Shown: positions 23,982-34,372, counted from the stretch's first letter. The stretch is DNA of 64,000 bases from Methylotenera sp. (GCF_029945705.1 NZ_JAQSDC010000004.1:1-64000); one strand, 5' to 3'. Numbers and translations: made by a program. The notes: generated by a model from the sequence alone, not told the origin.

Positions 23982-25260
23982 AGTGCGTGAGATTGTATTG
24001 CAGAATATAAGTGAGGTTCCCTGCAAAATAGCCAATCAAAGCTAGCCAGCTTATTTTTTTAAGATACCAAGCAAATTGTATTTTTTCTAAGCCCATAGCC
24101 GCAACTCCAGCGGCTGAACCTATAATTAAAATTGAACCGCCAGTGCCAGCACAGTAGGCAATAAATTCCCACAAGAAACTGTCTGGCGGATACATGGCTA
24201 GGTCATACATTCCAATCGACGCGGCTACTAGGGGTACGTTATCCACAATGGCGCTAAGTAAGCCCATGATGGTCACTATCATATCCTGACGACCAATGGT
24301 TTGATCTAGCCATGTTGCGAGAGAGTTCAGAATTTGACTGTGTTCTAGCGTTGCAACGGCAAGTAATATGCCGATAAAGAAAACGATGGAGCTCATATCT
24401 ATGCGCATGAGCGCATGGACTAGAGACAAATGTTGCTTGTCTTGATCGTCTTTATTTCTATGTAATAGGTCACCTACAAGCCAAAGCAAGCCTAGGCCAA
24501 AGAGTATGCCCATAAACGGAGGTAGATGCGTGAGCGTTTTAAATGCGGGTACTAAAACTAATACGCCCAAACCCATAAAGAATACTACGTTGCGCTCGAA
24601 TTCGTTGGATTGTAAAGCGCTAGTGTTTTCCAGCTTCGCAGGGGATATGACCATTTTCCCTCTTAGTGAGTAGCTCACTATAAATAGCGGCACAATCAGG
24701 TTGACTAAAGAGGCTAATAAAAGGCTTTTTACGATAGAAGCGGCGGTGATTTGTCCACCTATCCAGAGCATGGTTGTTGTGACGTCGCCGATAGGAGACC
24801 AGGCACCCCCAGCATTGGCGGCTATAACCACCATAGAGGCAAAAAGAAGACGATCCTCCTGTTTATCTAGGAGTTTTTTCATGAGTGAAATCATGACGAT
24901 GGTTGTAGTCAAATTGTCTAATATTGCGCTTAAAAAGAATGTCACAAAACCAACAAGCCACATTAAACTCGATAACTTAGTGGTCTTAATGCGAGATGTA
25001 ATTACTTCAAATCCATTGTGAGCGTCTATGACTTCAACAATTGTCATAGCGCCAATCAGGAAGAACACAATCTGAGCGGTAGTCGCTACTGATTCGCTAA
25101 GCTGATGATTAACTTGTACCTCGTTGTTGAATATCGCATAAACAGTCCACAGCAAACCCGCGCCTAGCAAGGCTGAAGCTGATTTATTTATTTTAATCGG
25201 ATGTTCAAGTGCTATGGCCGCATAGGTCACGATAAAAATAATGATGAGGGCACTTAGCAT
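23980..25260 (-). CDS. nhaD: NhaD-type Na+/H+ antiporter
   Basis: A 426-aa polytopic membrane protein of the ion transporter superfamily with about 12 helices. Family-like segments are FFLSAILDNLTTTIVMISLM, MVVIAANAGGAWSPIGDVTT and GLLSAIVDNVPLVAASIGMY, the paired discontinuous-helix motifs. It exchanges Na+ or Li+ for protons to keep cytoplasmic pH and sodium in range. It starts at an ATG and follows darP by 43 nt in the same direction. Confidence 0.88.
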   Translation of the reverse strand: MLSALIIIFIVTYAAIALEHPIKINKSASALLGAGLLWTVYAIFNNEVQVNHQLSESVATTAQIVFFLIGAMTIVEVIDAHNGFEVITSRIKTTKLSSLMWLVGFVTFFLSAILDNLTTTIVMISLMKKLLDKQEDRLLFASMVVIAANAGGAWSPIGDVTTTMLWIGGQITAASIVKSLLLASLVNLIVPLFIVSYSLRGKMVISPAKLENTSALQSNEFERNVVFFMGLGVLVLVPAFKTLTHLPPFMGILFGLGLLWLVGDLLHRNKDDQDKQHLSLVHALMRIDMSSIVFFIGILLAVATLEHSQILNSLATWLDQTIGRQDMIVTIMGLLSAIVDNVPLVAASIGMYDLAMYPPDSFLWEFIAYCAGTGGSILIIGSAAGVAAMGLEKIQFAWYLKKISWLALIGYFAGNLTYILQYNLTH

Positions 25261-25303
25261 TTTGACTTTTTCTAGCTATTTCAGAGGCTTTAAATATTGT
25301 ATT

Positions 25304-25933
25304 TTAATTATCGTTGTCTAATTCATCTGTTGGCGTGTAGCCCGCTTCAGCATCGCTATTATCTTGAGATTCTTGCGTGATTTCACGCAGGAGTTTGAAA
25401 ATCTCACGGCTACTCTTTGGCGGCTTATTGGCTTCTAGTTCTTTTTGCGCATTACGAATTAAGGTGCGCAGTTGTTGGCTATCTGTTTTTGGGTGTAATG
25501 CCATAAACTCAGAAAGCACATTACTGTCAGCAATCATGCGATCACGCCAACGCTCTAAGCCGTGAAAGTAAGCATTCTCGGCAGTATGTTTACCATCCCA
25601 ACGCGCGAGTTGCTCAAGAATTGGCGCATTATCAATTTCGCGCATCAATCTACCTAAATATTGGCGATGGCGTCTAATCGCGCCATTGGCGGTAATTTTT
25701 TTAGTATCGAGCACAGCGGTTGTGACTGCATCAGGTAAATCTAGCTTAAGTAGCTTATCTTTAGGCAATTCAGACAATCTAACGCCAAGCGCTTGTTGCG
25801 CGTCAGCTTCAGCTTTGAGTTTGGTTTTGCTTATAGGCTCGTCAACATCTGATTCAACTTGCTTGTTGAGTTCATTGTCTAATTCGCGGTCTTTCGCGGT
25901 CTTTTTAGGTTTTGCTGATATTTGAGGTTTCAT
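25304..25933 (-). CDS. darP: ribosome-associated protein DarP/YjgA
   Basis: A 209-aa protein of the UPF0307/YjgA family, which acts late in assembly of the 50S ribosomal subunit. The charged N-terminal region is followed by the conserved core LGVRLSELPKDKLLKLDLP, NGAIRRHRQYLGRLMREID and WRDRMIAD. It lies divergent to pmbA, an arrangement seen in many proteobacteria and supporting the call. The last about 20 residues are acidic. Confidence 0.9.
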   Translation of the reverse strand: MKPQISAKPKKTAKDRELDNELNKQVESDVDEPISKTKLKAEADAQQALGVRLSELPKDKLLKLDLPDAVTTAVLDTKKITANGAIRRHRQYLGRLMREIDNAPILEQLARWDGKHTAENAYFHGLERWRDRMIADSNVLSEFMALHPKTDSQQLRTLIRNAQKELEANKPPKSSREIFKLLREITQESQDNSDAEAGYTPTDELDNDN

Positions 25934-26009
25934 AGTGCTGTATTATAACAGCCTAGATGTTGATAGACATTCCTTTAGTATTTTTGTGTATTTTTATAGT
26001 AGAAGAGTT

Positions 26010-27350
26010 ATGGCAGATTCTGGATTTAGTTATTCTTTAGATGAAATTAAGCAAATGTCGAGAGACGTGCTTAAAGTGGCAAAAGATTTAGGCGCAAGCT
26101 CGGCGGAAGCTGAGCTGAGTTTGAGTATAGGTCAAAATGTTTCAGTGCGCTTGAACGAGGTTGAAAACATTGAATACAACCGAGATAAAGGCATGTCGGT
26201 GACGGTCTATTTTGGTCAGCAAAAAGGCCATGCCAGCACTTCTGATTTAAGTCCGATAGCGATTAAAGATACGGTAGCCGCGGCTTGCAATATTGCTAAA
26301 TACACTGCAAAAGATGAGTTTTGTGGTTTGGCTGATGCTAACTTAATGGCGAAAGAAGTGCTTGATTTAGATTTGCACCACCCTTGGAATATCTCAGTAG
26401 ATGAAGCCATCGTTATTGCAAAAGAGTGTGAAGCTGCTGCGCTAGGCGTTGATGCGCGCATCACTAATTCAGAAGGTGCTAGCGTTTCCACTAGTTCAGG
26501 CTACTTTGCTTATAGTAATAGTCATGGCTTCACAGGGGGTTATCCAAGCACACGCCACGGTGTGAGCTGCTCTGTGATTGCAGAATCTGACGATAGTATG
26601 CAGCGTGACTACTGGTATAGCACAGCCCGTTCAGCAGCGGACTTAGAGTCAGCCGCTGCTATAGGCAGGAAGGCTGGTGAGCGCACGATTAGGCGTTTGA
26701 ACTCCAAAAAGATTAAAACTTGCCTAGTGCCTGTGATGTTTGAAGCGCCATTGGCGAGTGGTCTAATTTCTAGTCTGATTAGTGCAATTTCAGGTGGTAA
26801 CTTATACCGTAAATCTTCATTTTTATTAGATAGTTTAGGTAAGCAAGTGGCCTCACCATTGCTTAATATCTATGAAGAGCCTCATCTGAAAAAAGGTTTA
26901 GCAAGCAGTCAGTTCGATAGTGAAGGCGTGGCAACGCATTCGCGGCAATTGGTTAAAGATGGTGTATTACAAGGTTACGTTATGGGTAGTTATTCTGCAC
27001 GTAAGTTAGGTATGCAAACGACAGGTAACGCAGGAGGTAACCATAATTTAATCGTGCAATCTGGCGCGCAAGACTTCTCTGGTTTGCTCAAACTAATGGG
27101 AACTGGCTTGCTAGTGACTGAATTGCTAGGTAGTGGTATGAATATGGTCACTGGCGACTATTCACGAGGTGCTGCTGGCTTTTGGGTGGAGAATGGTGTG
27201 ATTGTTCACGCTGTTGAGGAAATTACCATCGCCAGCAATATGGCGGAAATGCTAAAAATGATTGTTGCGATTGGTAATGATGTTTGCATACAAGGCTCAA
27301 AACAAGTCGGTTCTATTTTAATTGAGCGTATGACAGTGGCCAGCGAGTAA
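26010..27350 (+). CDS. pmbA: metalloprotease PmbA (TldE)
   Basis: About 446 aa. PmbA/TldE pairs with TldD to form a cytoplasmic metalloprotease that degrades and matures small peptides such as microcins. Conserved features include RLNEVENIEYNRDKGMSVTV, VMFEAPLASGLISSLISAIS and GAAGFWVENGVIVHAVEEIT near the C-terminus. TldE subunits lack the HExxxH zinc site, and none is seen here. I choose the ATG at 26010 (MADSGFSYSLDEI). Its terminator is split by the downstream insertion sequence. Confidence 0.93.
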   Translation: MADSGFSYSLDEIKQMSRDVLKVAKDLGASSAEAELSLSIGQNVSVRLNEVENIEYNRDKGMSVTVYFGQQKGHASTSDLSPIAIKDTVAAACNIAKYTAKDEFCGLADANLMAKEVLDLDLHHPWNISVDEAIVIAKECEAAALGVDARITNSEGASVSTSSGYFAYSNSHGFTGGYPSTRHGVSCSVIAESDDSMQRDYWYSTARSAADLESAAAIGRKAGERTIRRLNSKKIKTCLVPVMFEAPLASGLISSLISAISGGNLYRKSSFLLDSLGKQVASPLLNIYEEPHLKKGLASSQFDSEGVATHSRQLVKDGVLQGYVMGSYSARKLGMQTTGNAGGNHNLIVQSGAQDFSGLLKLMGTGLLVTELLGSGMNMVTGDYSRGAAGFWVENGVIVHAVEEITIASNMAEMLKMIVAIGNDVCIQGSKQVGSILIERMTVASE

Positions 27351-27387
27351 GTGATTAACGTTTCTAATAAAAAAGCCCCAGTAATGG

Positions 27388-28714
27388 AGGGTGTCCTGAA
27401 TTTTGTGTAAACGTCGGTTAATTACTGCTGAGGCATCCTCTCCTCAAATTGAATAGTAAACCTATTGAGTGCAGGTTTCCAATCACGCAGTGGCATTGTC
27501 CATTTCTTGCTGATGTTTTGCAGCGCCAAATAGAACAATTTCATCACAGACTCATCGTTTGGAAATGAGCCACGGCTCTTCGTTACCTTACGCAAACTCA
27601 TATTCACTGATTCAATCGCATTGGTGGTGTAGATGATTTTGCGTATTTCTTGCGGGTAGTCAAAGAACGGCGTAATACGTGCCCAGTTATTGCGCCAGGA
27701 TTGGGCAATCGGTGGGTAGGCATCATTCCAATTGTGTTCAAACTCAAGCAAGTAGAGCTCTGCCTCAGACTCAGTGGCAGCACTGTAAACTCGCTTCAAA
27801 TCAGCCGCCACCTGCTCACGCTTGTTCCACCCCACGTAATTCAAGCTGTTGCGCACCATATGCACAATACAAAGTTGCACAGCGGCTTTAGGGTAAACGG
27901 CCTCAATGGCTTCAGGGAAACCCTTCAAGCCATCCACACAGGCAATGAAGATGTCTTGAACACCACGGTTCTTCAGTTCTGTTACCACAGAGAGCCAGAA
28001 CTTAGCACCTTCGGTCTGCGCAATCTATAAGCCCAGCACTTCTTTATCACCCTGCATATTGATGCCAATCGCAAGGTAAACGGCTTTAGCGCGGACAGCA
28101 CCAGCATCACGCACTTTGACATGGATGCAGTCCAGATACACCACAGGATAAACAGCATCCAGTGGGCGTGATTGCCATTGCTTCACATCTTCAACAACAG
28201 CATCGGTGACGGTCGAAATGAGTGTGGGTGATATTTCAGTGCCGTACATCTCGGTGAGATGCGCTTGGATTTCACGCACGGTCATGCCACGTGAGTACAG
28301 CGAGATGATCTTGTCATCAAAGCCAGTCCAGCGGGTTTGATGTTTGGGGATGAGTTGCGGCTCAAAACTGCCTTCACGGTCACGGGGGATTTCTATGGGC
28401 AGTTCGCCGAACTCACCTTCAAAGTTTTACGGCTTTTACCGTTACGGGCATTGCCAGTGCTATTGGTGACAGTCTCGTGCTTATCATGGCCTAGGTGCTC
28501 AGCCATTTCGGCTTGCAGTGCGCGTTCAACTAGTGCTTTAGTGAGTTGTTTGAGAAGACCGTTCTCACCGATCAGGTCTTCAGGCTTTTTATAATTGGCT
28601 AGTAATCCGTCAATTAAATCGTTGGGTAAGACTTTTGGTAATGTCATTTTTTATCCATTTCTGAAAATAGCAGTTTCCTGCAAAATGACGTTTACACAAA
28701 ATTATTTACACTCC
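27388..28714 (-). mobile_element. IS256-family insertion sequence, inactive
   Basis: An element of about 1327 bp bounded by 28-bp imperfect inverted repeats (27388-27415 and 28687-28714, 22 of 28 matching, inner part identical). Both flanks carry cccagtaatgg (27377-27387 and 28713-28723). A 9-bp target duplication (cagtaatgg) fits the family's 8-9 bp. It sits exactly within the Rho-independent terminator aaaaaagcccca...tggggctttttt behind pmbA. Its single transposase gene is broken. Confidence 0.9.
27422..28647 (-). pseudogene. IS256-family (mutator-type) transposase, disrupted
   Basis: Reading across the lesions gives a nearly full-length mutator-type transposase of about 408 codons. DDE residues are recognisable in [27 protein letters not shown] and TTNAIESVNMSLRK. 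Two inactivating changes are visible. A one-base deletion near 28420 shifts the frame after [13 protein letters not shown] at 28025-28027 stands where related proteins have Trp (LGL-W-IAQTEG). The protein cannot be made intact, so the copy can move only if another copy supplies transposase. Confidence 0.9.
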
Positions 28715-28743
28715 CAGTAATGGGGCTTTTTTCTTTCTACGAC

Positions 28744-29538
28744 TTATTTAGCTGGAGTATCAGTTTTTACAGGGTCTATCGCTGTTTCTGCATCAACATC
28801 TTCATAGTCATCTTTGATTAGTTCTTCAGGGACTAAGCCATCTTGAACTAAGCTTGCCCGTTTTTGCAAATAAGCATCACGTGTAAACGCGTATGGGTCT
28901 AATGATGCTTCATCAACTAAATCAGATGCTGTTAGTAATTCAGTACGTTTGTCCAAGAATTGTGCAGCACGTAGTTGGTTGCTTAATCTAATTTGATCAA
29001 TGTTACGAGTGTAGGTAATGGGGTCACTTGTGTAAGTATCGAACACTAAACCAGTAGTATCACGCAAACTTGATGGGCCAAGTAATGGTAAAACCAAGTA
29101 TGCACCGTTACCCACGCCCCAATAGCCAAGGGTTTGACCAAAATCCTCTTTATGATTTCGTATGTTATCCATGCCTGCTACATCAATAAATCCAGCAATA
29201 CCAAATGTACTGTTGATGACAAATCGACCTGCATCCGTAAAGGCATTAGCAAGTTTAAACTGCAATATATCGTTTAAAACGGTAGTGAGTGAACCTAAAT
29301 TCGTAAAGAAGTTGTTAACCCCTGTGCGAATTGGTGAGGGCGTAATGGTTTTATAAGCAGTAGCTACAGGTTTGATGATTGCTTTGTCAGCGACATCGTT
29401 AAATTTGTAAACACCGCGATTTAGACCTTCAAGGGGATCTTTATTGCTTTGTGTGGCGCAACCAGACAGCATGGCTAGTGTGAGCACACAAGTAGCAAGG
29501 ATAATAGTTTTATAATTATTGATTGTTTTAATACGCAT
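28744..29538 (-). CDS. mlaA: MlaA (VacJ) outer-membrane lipoprotein
   Basis: A 264-aa lipoprotein of the Mla system, which removes mislocalised phospholipids from the outer leaflet of the outer membrane. The signal and lipobox LAMLSGC place the lipidated cysteine at residue 27. The conserved core follows: DPLEGLNRGVYKFND, PSPIRTGVNNFFTNLGSL, RFVINSTFGIAGFIDVA and FGQTLGYWGVGNGAYLVLPLLGPSS (given here in part). The C-terminal tail is acidic and disordered. The rest of the mla operon is not in the window. Confidence 0.95.
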   Translation of the reverse strand: MRIKTINNYKTIILATCVLTLAMLSGCATQSNKDPLEGLNRGVYKFNDVADKAIIKPVATAYKTITPSPIRTGVNNFFTNLGSLTTVLNDILQFKLANAFTDAGRFVINSTFGIAGFIDVAGMDNIRNHKEDFGQTLGYWGVGNGAYLVLPLLGPSSLRDTTGLVFDTYTSDPITYTRNIDQIRLSNQLRAAQFLDKRTELLTASDLVDEASLDPYAFTRDAYLQKRASLVQDGLVPEELIKDDYEDVDAETAIDPVKTDTPAK

Positions 29539-29884
29539 TCAAGACCCCAAATTGTAGTTTTTCTCTGATGTCATCATAAAGCACTGTTTAGGTGTTTTAT
29601 AACCGCTAATATAACTATATGAGCAGGTAAAGAAAAACTTATTTTAACTTTAACTTAGCGGCTGGTCATTGTCCAGCATTTGCTCATGTAAGCCCTAATT
29701 TTAATGGATTGTCGGTTTGTTCGAATCGATGATGTGATTGGTTTTACGCTATGCTTTTCATGATTTACTCGCGATATATCCGTTTAAGTGGCACAATTAT
29801 CTGTATTGATTAACTTATTTAGAGTTAACTTAGTTAAATTCACCAGTCGTTATTCATCTGACGTCTAAATTATAGGAAAGCCGT
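29539..29884. other. intergenic region between mlaA and fbp
   Basis: A 346-bp divergent gap that must hold the promoters of mlaA and fbp. I see no gene, RNA or strong hairpin, only AT-rich sequence and a short inverted repeat near 29838 (gttaac). AGGAAAG at about 29875-29881 is the likely ribosome binding site for fbp. Confidence 0.4.
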
Positions 29885-30889
29885 GTGACTAAACATATCA
29901 AGATCTCAGAATTTTTAAAGCAGGATTTGCAGGGTGAGCACAACGTAGCACTTAGTGCGATATTACGTGATGTGGTAGATGCCTGTAAGAAAATTGCTGT
30001 GGCCATAGATAAGGGCGCTGTGGCTGGCAATATGGGTAGTTTAGGTTCTGAAAATGTACAAGGCGAAGTGCAAAAAGCCTTGGACGTGATTACTAATGAC
30101 ATCTTTATTGAAGCTTGTCAGCAGAGTGGTTACATTGCGGGTATGGCTTCTGAAGAGCTTGTCGATGTGATTGAGGTTGAAGATAAGCACAAGAAAAATG
30201 GAAATTATCTGTTGATGTTTGATCCACTAGATGGCTCGTCAAACGTGAATGTAAATATATCGGTAGGCACTATTTTTTCTATTCTGAAAAGCCCGAATAA
30301 TAAGCCTGAATTAGCTGATTATTTGCAGTTAGGCACAGCTCAAATATGCGCGGGCTATGCACTTTATGGCACGTCTACTATGTTGGTGCTCACTACTGGT
30401 CATGGTGTGAATGGTTTCACACTAGATGCAGATTCGAATGAATTTCTGCTAACACATCCCAATATGCAAATTGCTAAGGAGACGCAGGAGTTCGCAATCA
30501 ATATGTCGAATTATCGTTTTTGGCGAGAGCCTGTGCAGCGCTATATTGATGAGTGCTTACAAGGCGAAGAGGGTGACCGTAAAAAAGACTTTAATATGCG
30601 CTGGGTCGCTTCAATGGTGGCGGAAGTGCATCGTATTTTAGTGCGTGGAGGCGTATTTATGTACCCAACTGACACTAAATCAAGGTCTGGAAAACTGCGT
30701 TTAATGTATGAGGCTAACCCGATGAGCTTTATTGTTGAGCAAGCAGGTGGGGCTTCAACAACTGGTTCACAACGTATACTAGAGGTGCAGCCTAGTGGCA
30801 TACATCAGCGCGTACCAGTGATTATGGGCTGTAAAAGTGAAGTGGATAGGATTGCGGCTTACCATCAGGTGACTTCTAAGAGAAAGTAA
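29885..30889 (+). CDS. fbp: class I fructose-1,6-bisphosphatase
   Basis: A 334-aa enzyme hydrolysing fructose-1,6-bisphosphate to fructose-6-phosphate in gluconeogenesis. In methylotrophs it also serves the regeneration phase of C1 assimilation. The metal-site signature FDPLDGSSNVN is near residue 115, with SEELVDVIEVE before it and TDTKSRSGKLRLMYEANPMS later. The start is GTG with an AGGAAAG ribosome binding site; no upstream ATG fits. It is convergent with tpiA across a shared terminator, placing two steps of one pathway side by side. Confidence 0.94.
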   Translation: MTKHIKISEFLKQDLQGEHNVALSAILRDVVDACKKIAVAIDKGAVAGNMGSLGSENVQGEVQKALDVITNDIFIEACQQSGYIAGMASEELVDVIEVEDKHKKNGNYLLMFDPLDGSSNVNVNISVGTIFSILKSPNNKPELADYLQLGTAQICAGYALYGTSTMLVLTTGHGVNGFTLDADSNEFLLTHPNMQIAKETQEFAINMSNYRFWREPVQRYIDECLQGEEGDRKKDFNMRWVASMVAEVHRILVRGGVFMYPTDTKSRSGKLRLMYEANPMSFIVEQAGGASTTGSQRILEVQPSGIHQRVPVIMGCKSEVDRIAAYHQVTSKRK

Positions 30890-30913
30890 GCCTTACTTTT
30901 GTAGCTGGAAAAT

Positions 30914-30935
30914 AAAGCGGCTAATTAGCCGCTTT
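30914..30935. terminator. bidirectional terminator between fbp and tpiA
   Basis: A perfect palindrome aaagcggctaattagccgcttt. It serves the two convergent genes and overlaps the last codons of tpiA (its TAG stop is in the loop). A/T-rich sequence flanks both sides. Confidence 0.7.
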
Positions 30936-31688
30936 GCATATTGCGATAAATTCCTCTGCATTTAACGATGCGCCGCCTACCAAGCCGCCATCCACATCTG
31001 GCATGCTGAATAACTTAGCGGCGTTTTGCGCTTTTACACTGCCGCCGTAAATAATACGGACTTTGGAAGCCGCTTCAGCGTTACGCCTTGCAATGCGCTG
31101 GCGAATGAATTGATGCACTATTTGCGCCTGTTCTGGAGTGGCGGTTTTGCCAGTGCCAACAGCCCATACTGGCTCGTAGGCAAATACCATGTTCAGTTCC
31201 ATTGCCTTGGCAAAATTTTCATCGTTTAGAGTTGCCATTACGGCATCCATTTGGCTTGCCACAATGACTTCCGTGAGTCCTGCATCATGTTCTGCTAGTG
31301 TTTCACCTACACATAAAATTGGCGTTAGATTGGCTTTAATGGAGGCATCAAATCTGGCAGCGGCGGATAGATTGGTTTCATGAAACAACACTCGTCTTTC
31401 CGAGTGCCCAAGCAGCACATAGGTGCAGCCAAGGTCTGTGAGCATGTGTGGAGAAACGGCGCCAGTAAAAGCGCCTTCTTCGAACTGGTTCACGTTTTGT
31501 CCGCCCCAAGCAATGCCAGTATTTTCTAATAATGACCTTGTTTGGTGTAAGTAAGGGTTCGGTACGCAAACGACATAATCTGCATTTTTGTAATCACTTA
31601 GCCCGCTAATCAGTGTGTTGAGTAGGGTTTCGTTGCTATGAATATTGCCATGCATCTTCCAATTGCCAACTACTAGGTTACGCCGCAT
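30921..31688 (-). CDS. tpiA: triosephosphate isomerase
   Basis: A 255-aa TIM barrel enzyme interconverting dihydroxyacetone phosphate and glyceraldehyde-3-phosphate. Motifs: NWKMHGN (catalytic Lys) at residues 10-16, VLLGHSERR (catalytic His) and VFAYEPVWAVGTG (catalytic Glu), then IYGGSVKAQNA for phosphate binding. It starts at an ATG 58 nt after fba, so the two are likely one transcript. Confidence 0.97.
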   Translation of the reverse strand: MRRNLVVGNWKMHGNIHSNETLLNTLISGLSDYKNADYVVCVPNPYLHQTRSLLENTGIAWGGQNVNQFEEGAFTGAVSPHMLTDLGCTYVLLGHSERRVLFHETNLSAAARFDASIKANLTPILCVGETLAEHDAGLTEVIVASQMDAVMATLNDENFAKAMELNMVFAYEPVWAVGTGKTATPEQAQIVHQFIRQRIARRNAEAASKVRIIYGGSVKAQNAAKLFSMPDVDGGLVGGASLNAEEFIAICKAAN

Positions 31689-31746
31689 TTCTCTATCCCT
31701 TATTTCTAAACTTCTAATTTGCTAAACTCTAATTCAATAAACCAGA

Positions 31747-32817
31747 TTATTTTGATTTAACAATCGCGTCTAATTCGCCCGCTTTATAACGTACCGCCAT
31801 TTGGTCACATGAAATAGGCTTGATTAGCGCAGCTTGCCCTGCTGAACCAAAAGCTTCATAGCGCTCTTTGCAAATGGCACGCATGGCGACAGTGGAGGCG
31901 CTGAGGAATTTTCTTGGGTCAAACTCTTTTCTTTTTTCAGTGAAAAACTTACGAATTGAGCCTGTGTAGGCCATGCGCAGGTCTGTGTCGATGTTGATTT
32001 TGCGTACGCCATGTTTGATGCCTTCGACAATTTCCTCTACTGGTACACCGTATGTTTCGCCCATGTCTCCACCAAATTCATTGATGATCTGTAGCCATTC
32101 TTGAGGTACGGAAGATGAGCCATGCATGACCAAGTGTGTGTTGGGTATACGGGCATGTATTTCTTTAATGCGACTAATTGCAAGGGTTTTACCAGTGGGT
32201 GGTTTGCTAAATTTATAAGCACCGTGTGAGGTGCCGATTGCGATGGCTAGTGCATCCACCCCAGTGTTGCGTACAAAGTCAGCGGCCTCTTCTGGGTCTG
32301 TGAGCATTTGGTCGTGACTTAATACGCCAGTTGCGCCAGAGCCATCTTCTTCGCCTGCAAGGCCTGTTTCTAACGACCCTAGCACGCCGAGTTCACCTTC
32401 AACAGACACGCCGATCGCATGCGCAATCTCTACAATTTTTCTAGTGACTTCGACGTTGTATTGGTATGTGGATGGAGTTTTTGCATCCTCCATTAGTGAG
32501 CCATCCATCATTACGCTTGAAAAACCTGAGCGTATCGCTTGAATGCACACTGCGGGCGATTGACCGTGATCTTGATGCATGACAACTGGTATATGTGGGT
32601 AGGTTTCTATGGCGGCTAATACTAAATGCCTTAAAAAAGCTTCGCCAGCATATTTGCGCGCGCCTGCAGAACCTTGCAGAATCACCGGGCTATTCACTTC
32701 GTCCGCCGCCTGCATAATGGCGTGAACTTGCTCCATGTTATTAACATTAAAGGCTGCCAAGCCGTAATCGTGTTCAGCAGCGTGATCTAGCAATTGACGT
32801 AATGAAACGAGTGCCAT
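31747..32817 (-). CDS. fba: fructose-bisphosphate aldolase, class II (Calvin-type)
   Basis: A 356-aa zinc-dependent aldolase. Zinc and active-site regions are recognisable: [70 protein letters not shown] and [15 protein letters not shown]. Sequence style and length match the CbbA subtype that also handles sedoheptulose-1,7-bisphosphate in autotrophs and methylotrophs, though dual specificity is not visible. It starts at the ATG at 32817. Confidence 0.94.
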   Translation of the reverse strand: MALVSLRQLLDHAAEHDYGLAAFNVNNMEQVHAIMQAADEVNSPVILQGSAGARKYAGEAFLRHLVLAAIETYPHIPVVMHQDHGQSPAVCIQAIRSGFSSVMMDGSLMEDAKTPSTYQYNVEVTRKIVEIAHAIGVSVEGELGVLGSLETGLAGEEDGSGATGVLSHDQMLTDPEEAADFVRNTGVDALAIAIGTSHGAYKFSKPPTGKTLAISRIKEIHARIPNTHLVMHGSSSVPQEWLQIINEFGGDMGETYGVPVEEIVEGIKHGVRKINIDTDLRMAYTGSIRKFFTEKRKEFDPRKFLSASTVAMRAICKERYEAFGSAGQAALIKPISCDQMAVRYKAGELDAIVKSK

Positions 32818-32930
32818 GGTGATCTTTCAAATAATTAAAACATGTCTATGAGTATACTTAAGTTCTGTCTTTGCGTGGGCTTTGTGAGTCTATGTAAATT
32901 ATATAACACTTATGTCTTATATAAAACATA

Positions 32931-34370
32931 TTATATGTTTTTGTAGAGTGCTAAGGCTTGCAATCGTTGTGTTGCATGGTCGACCACGGGAGCTGCATAG
33001 TCTGGACCTATGTGTAAATTGAGCTCTTGAAGACGTAGTGGCGGAATCAGCCAAGGCGCATGAATTTCTTTATCGCTGCATTTTGCTAATTCTGGTACAT
33101 ATTTACGAATGAATTTCCCTTGAGCATCAAAGCGTTCACTTTGTGTAGTCGGATTAAAGATACGAAACCAAGGTTGTGCATCGCAGCCCGTGCTGGCGGC
33201 CCATTGCCAGCCGCCATTATTGGCGCTTAGGTCAAAATCGATTAATTTCTCAGCAAAATAACGCTCACCCCAGCGCCAATCTATCAGTAAATCTTTTACT
33301 AGAAAGCTCGCAGCTACCATCCGTAGGCGGTTATGCATAAAGCCTGTAGTATTAAGTTGCCGCATGGCGGCATCTACAAGTGGATAGCCCGTTTTACCAT
33401 CACACCAGGCTTGAAAAAGTACAGGCTCATTTGGGAACTTTAAAGCCTCAAACTCAGTTTTATAGGCGCTACCCGCGGCAACGCTTGGGTTGTGATGCAA
33501 TATTTGCACATAAAAATCACGCCAGATGAGTTCGCTTAGCCAAGTCTGAGCGCCAGTATTGGCCGCCTGTAGTGCTTCGCGGGCTAGATGACGTATAGAT
33601 ATAGTGCCAAAACGTAGATGTACAGATAAATACGAAACACCTTTTATGGCAGGGAAATCTCTGGCATCTTTATAACGACTCATACGTTCTTTAAAGTCAT
33701 TAAAAAGTGCTAAGCCACCTTGCATGCCTGTTGGTAAGCGCATGCTGCTTAAGTTGGTACGCTTAAAGCCTATTTCTTCTAAAGTTATTAACGGACTTAC
33801 ATCAAGTTTAGCTAAGTTGTTTAAATAAGCGTCTACTGGGTAAGCTCTGACAAAGAAATCATTCACAGTTTTTAGCCACATGTTTTTATATGGCGTAAAT
33901 ACACCATAAGGCTTACCAGAGAGATTTAACACTTCATCTTTCTCAAAAATCACATGATCTTTGTAATGATGAAATTCAATATGACTTATATTCAGTTGCT
34001 CAGCCACGTGTGCGTCGCGAGCAATGGCGCTAGGTTCGTAATCATGATTAGTGAATACAGCATTCACTAAAAGTGAGTTGGCTAATTTTGGAATTTCATC
34101 GCTAGCGTAGCCATGCAATACAATTAAATCACTACCGTATTTTTGAAGCGAGGTTTTTAATTCACGTACGCTTTCCCAAATAAACTCTACGCGGCGGTCT
34201 GCCTTATCCGTTAATTGGTCAAGAATTGCAGTATCAAATACAAATACGCAATATACATTTTTAGAGGACTTTAGCGCGTGATATAGCGCTGCATGGTCGT
34301 AATCTCGTAAGTCACGTCTAAACCAAACTAAAGATTTTTCATAGGTTGATTTCTGCTGTGCTTGAGACAT
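32931..34370 (-). CDS. phrB: deoxyribodipyrimidine photolyase
   Basis: A 479-aa class I cryptochrome/photolyase family enzyme that repairs cyclobutane pyrimidine dimers with blue light. The N-terminal antenna-binding Rossmann domain begins SLVWFRRDLRDYDHAALYHA. The FAD-binding domain has SELIWRDFYVQIL, DAAMRQLNTTGFMHNRLRMV and GGWQWAASTGCDAQPWFRIF. Tryptophans of the electron-transfer chain appear present. It starts 2 nt after the rlmH stop, so the two are co-transcribed. Confidence 0.94.
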   Translation of the reverse strand: MSQAQQKSTYEKSLVWFRRDLRDYDHAALYHALKSSKNVYCVFVFDTAILDQLTDKADRRVEFIWESVRELKTSLQKYGSDLIVLHGYASDEIPKLANSLLVNAVFTNHDYEPSAIARDAHVAEQLNISHIEFHHYKDHVIFEKDEVLNLSGKPYGVFTPYKNMWLKTVNDFFVRAYPVDAYLNNLAKLDVSPLITLEEIGFKRTNLSSMRLPTGMQGGLALFNDFKERMSRYKDARDFPAIKGVSYLSVHLRFGTISIRHLAREALQAANTGAQTWLSELIWRDFYVQILHHNPSVAAGSAYKTEFEALKFPNEPVLFQAWCDGKTGYPLVDAAMRQLNTTGFMHNRLRMVAASFLVKDLLIDWRWGERYFAEKLIDFDLSANNGGWQWAASTGCDAQPWFRIFNPTTQSERFDAQGKFIRKYVPELAKCSDKEIHAPWLIPPLRLQELNLHIGPDYAAPVVDHATQRLQALALYKNI

Positions 34371-34372
34371 AT

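Noticed and set aside
28337-28594. Plus-strand frame opposite the transposase
   Set aside because: It is the antisense shadow of the IS256 transposase pseudogene.
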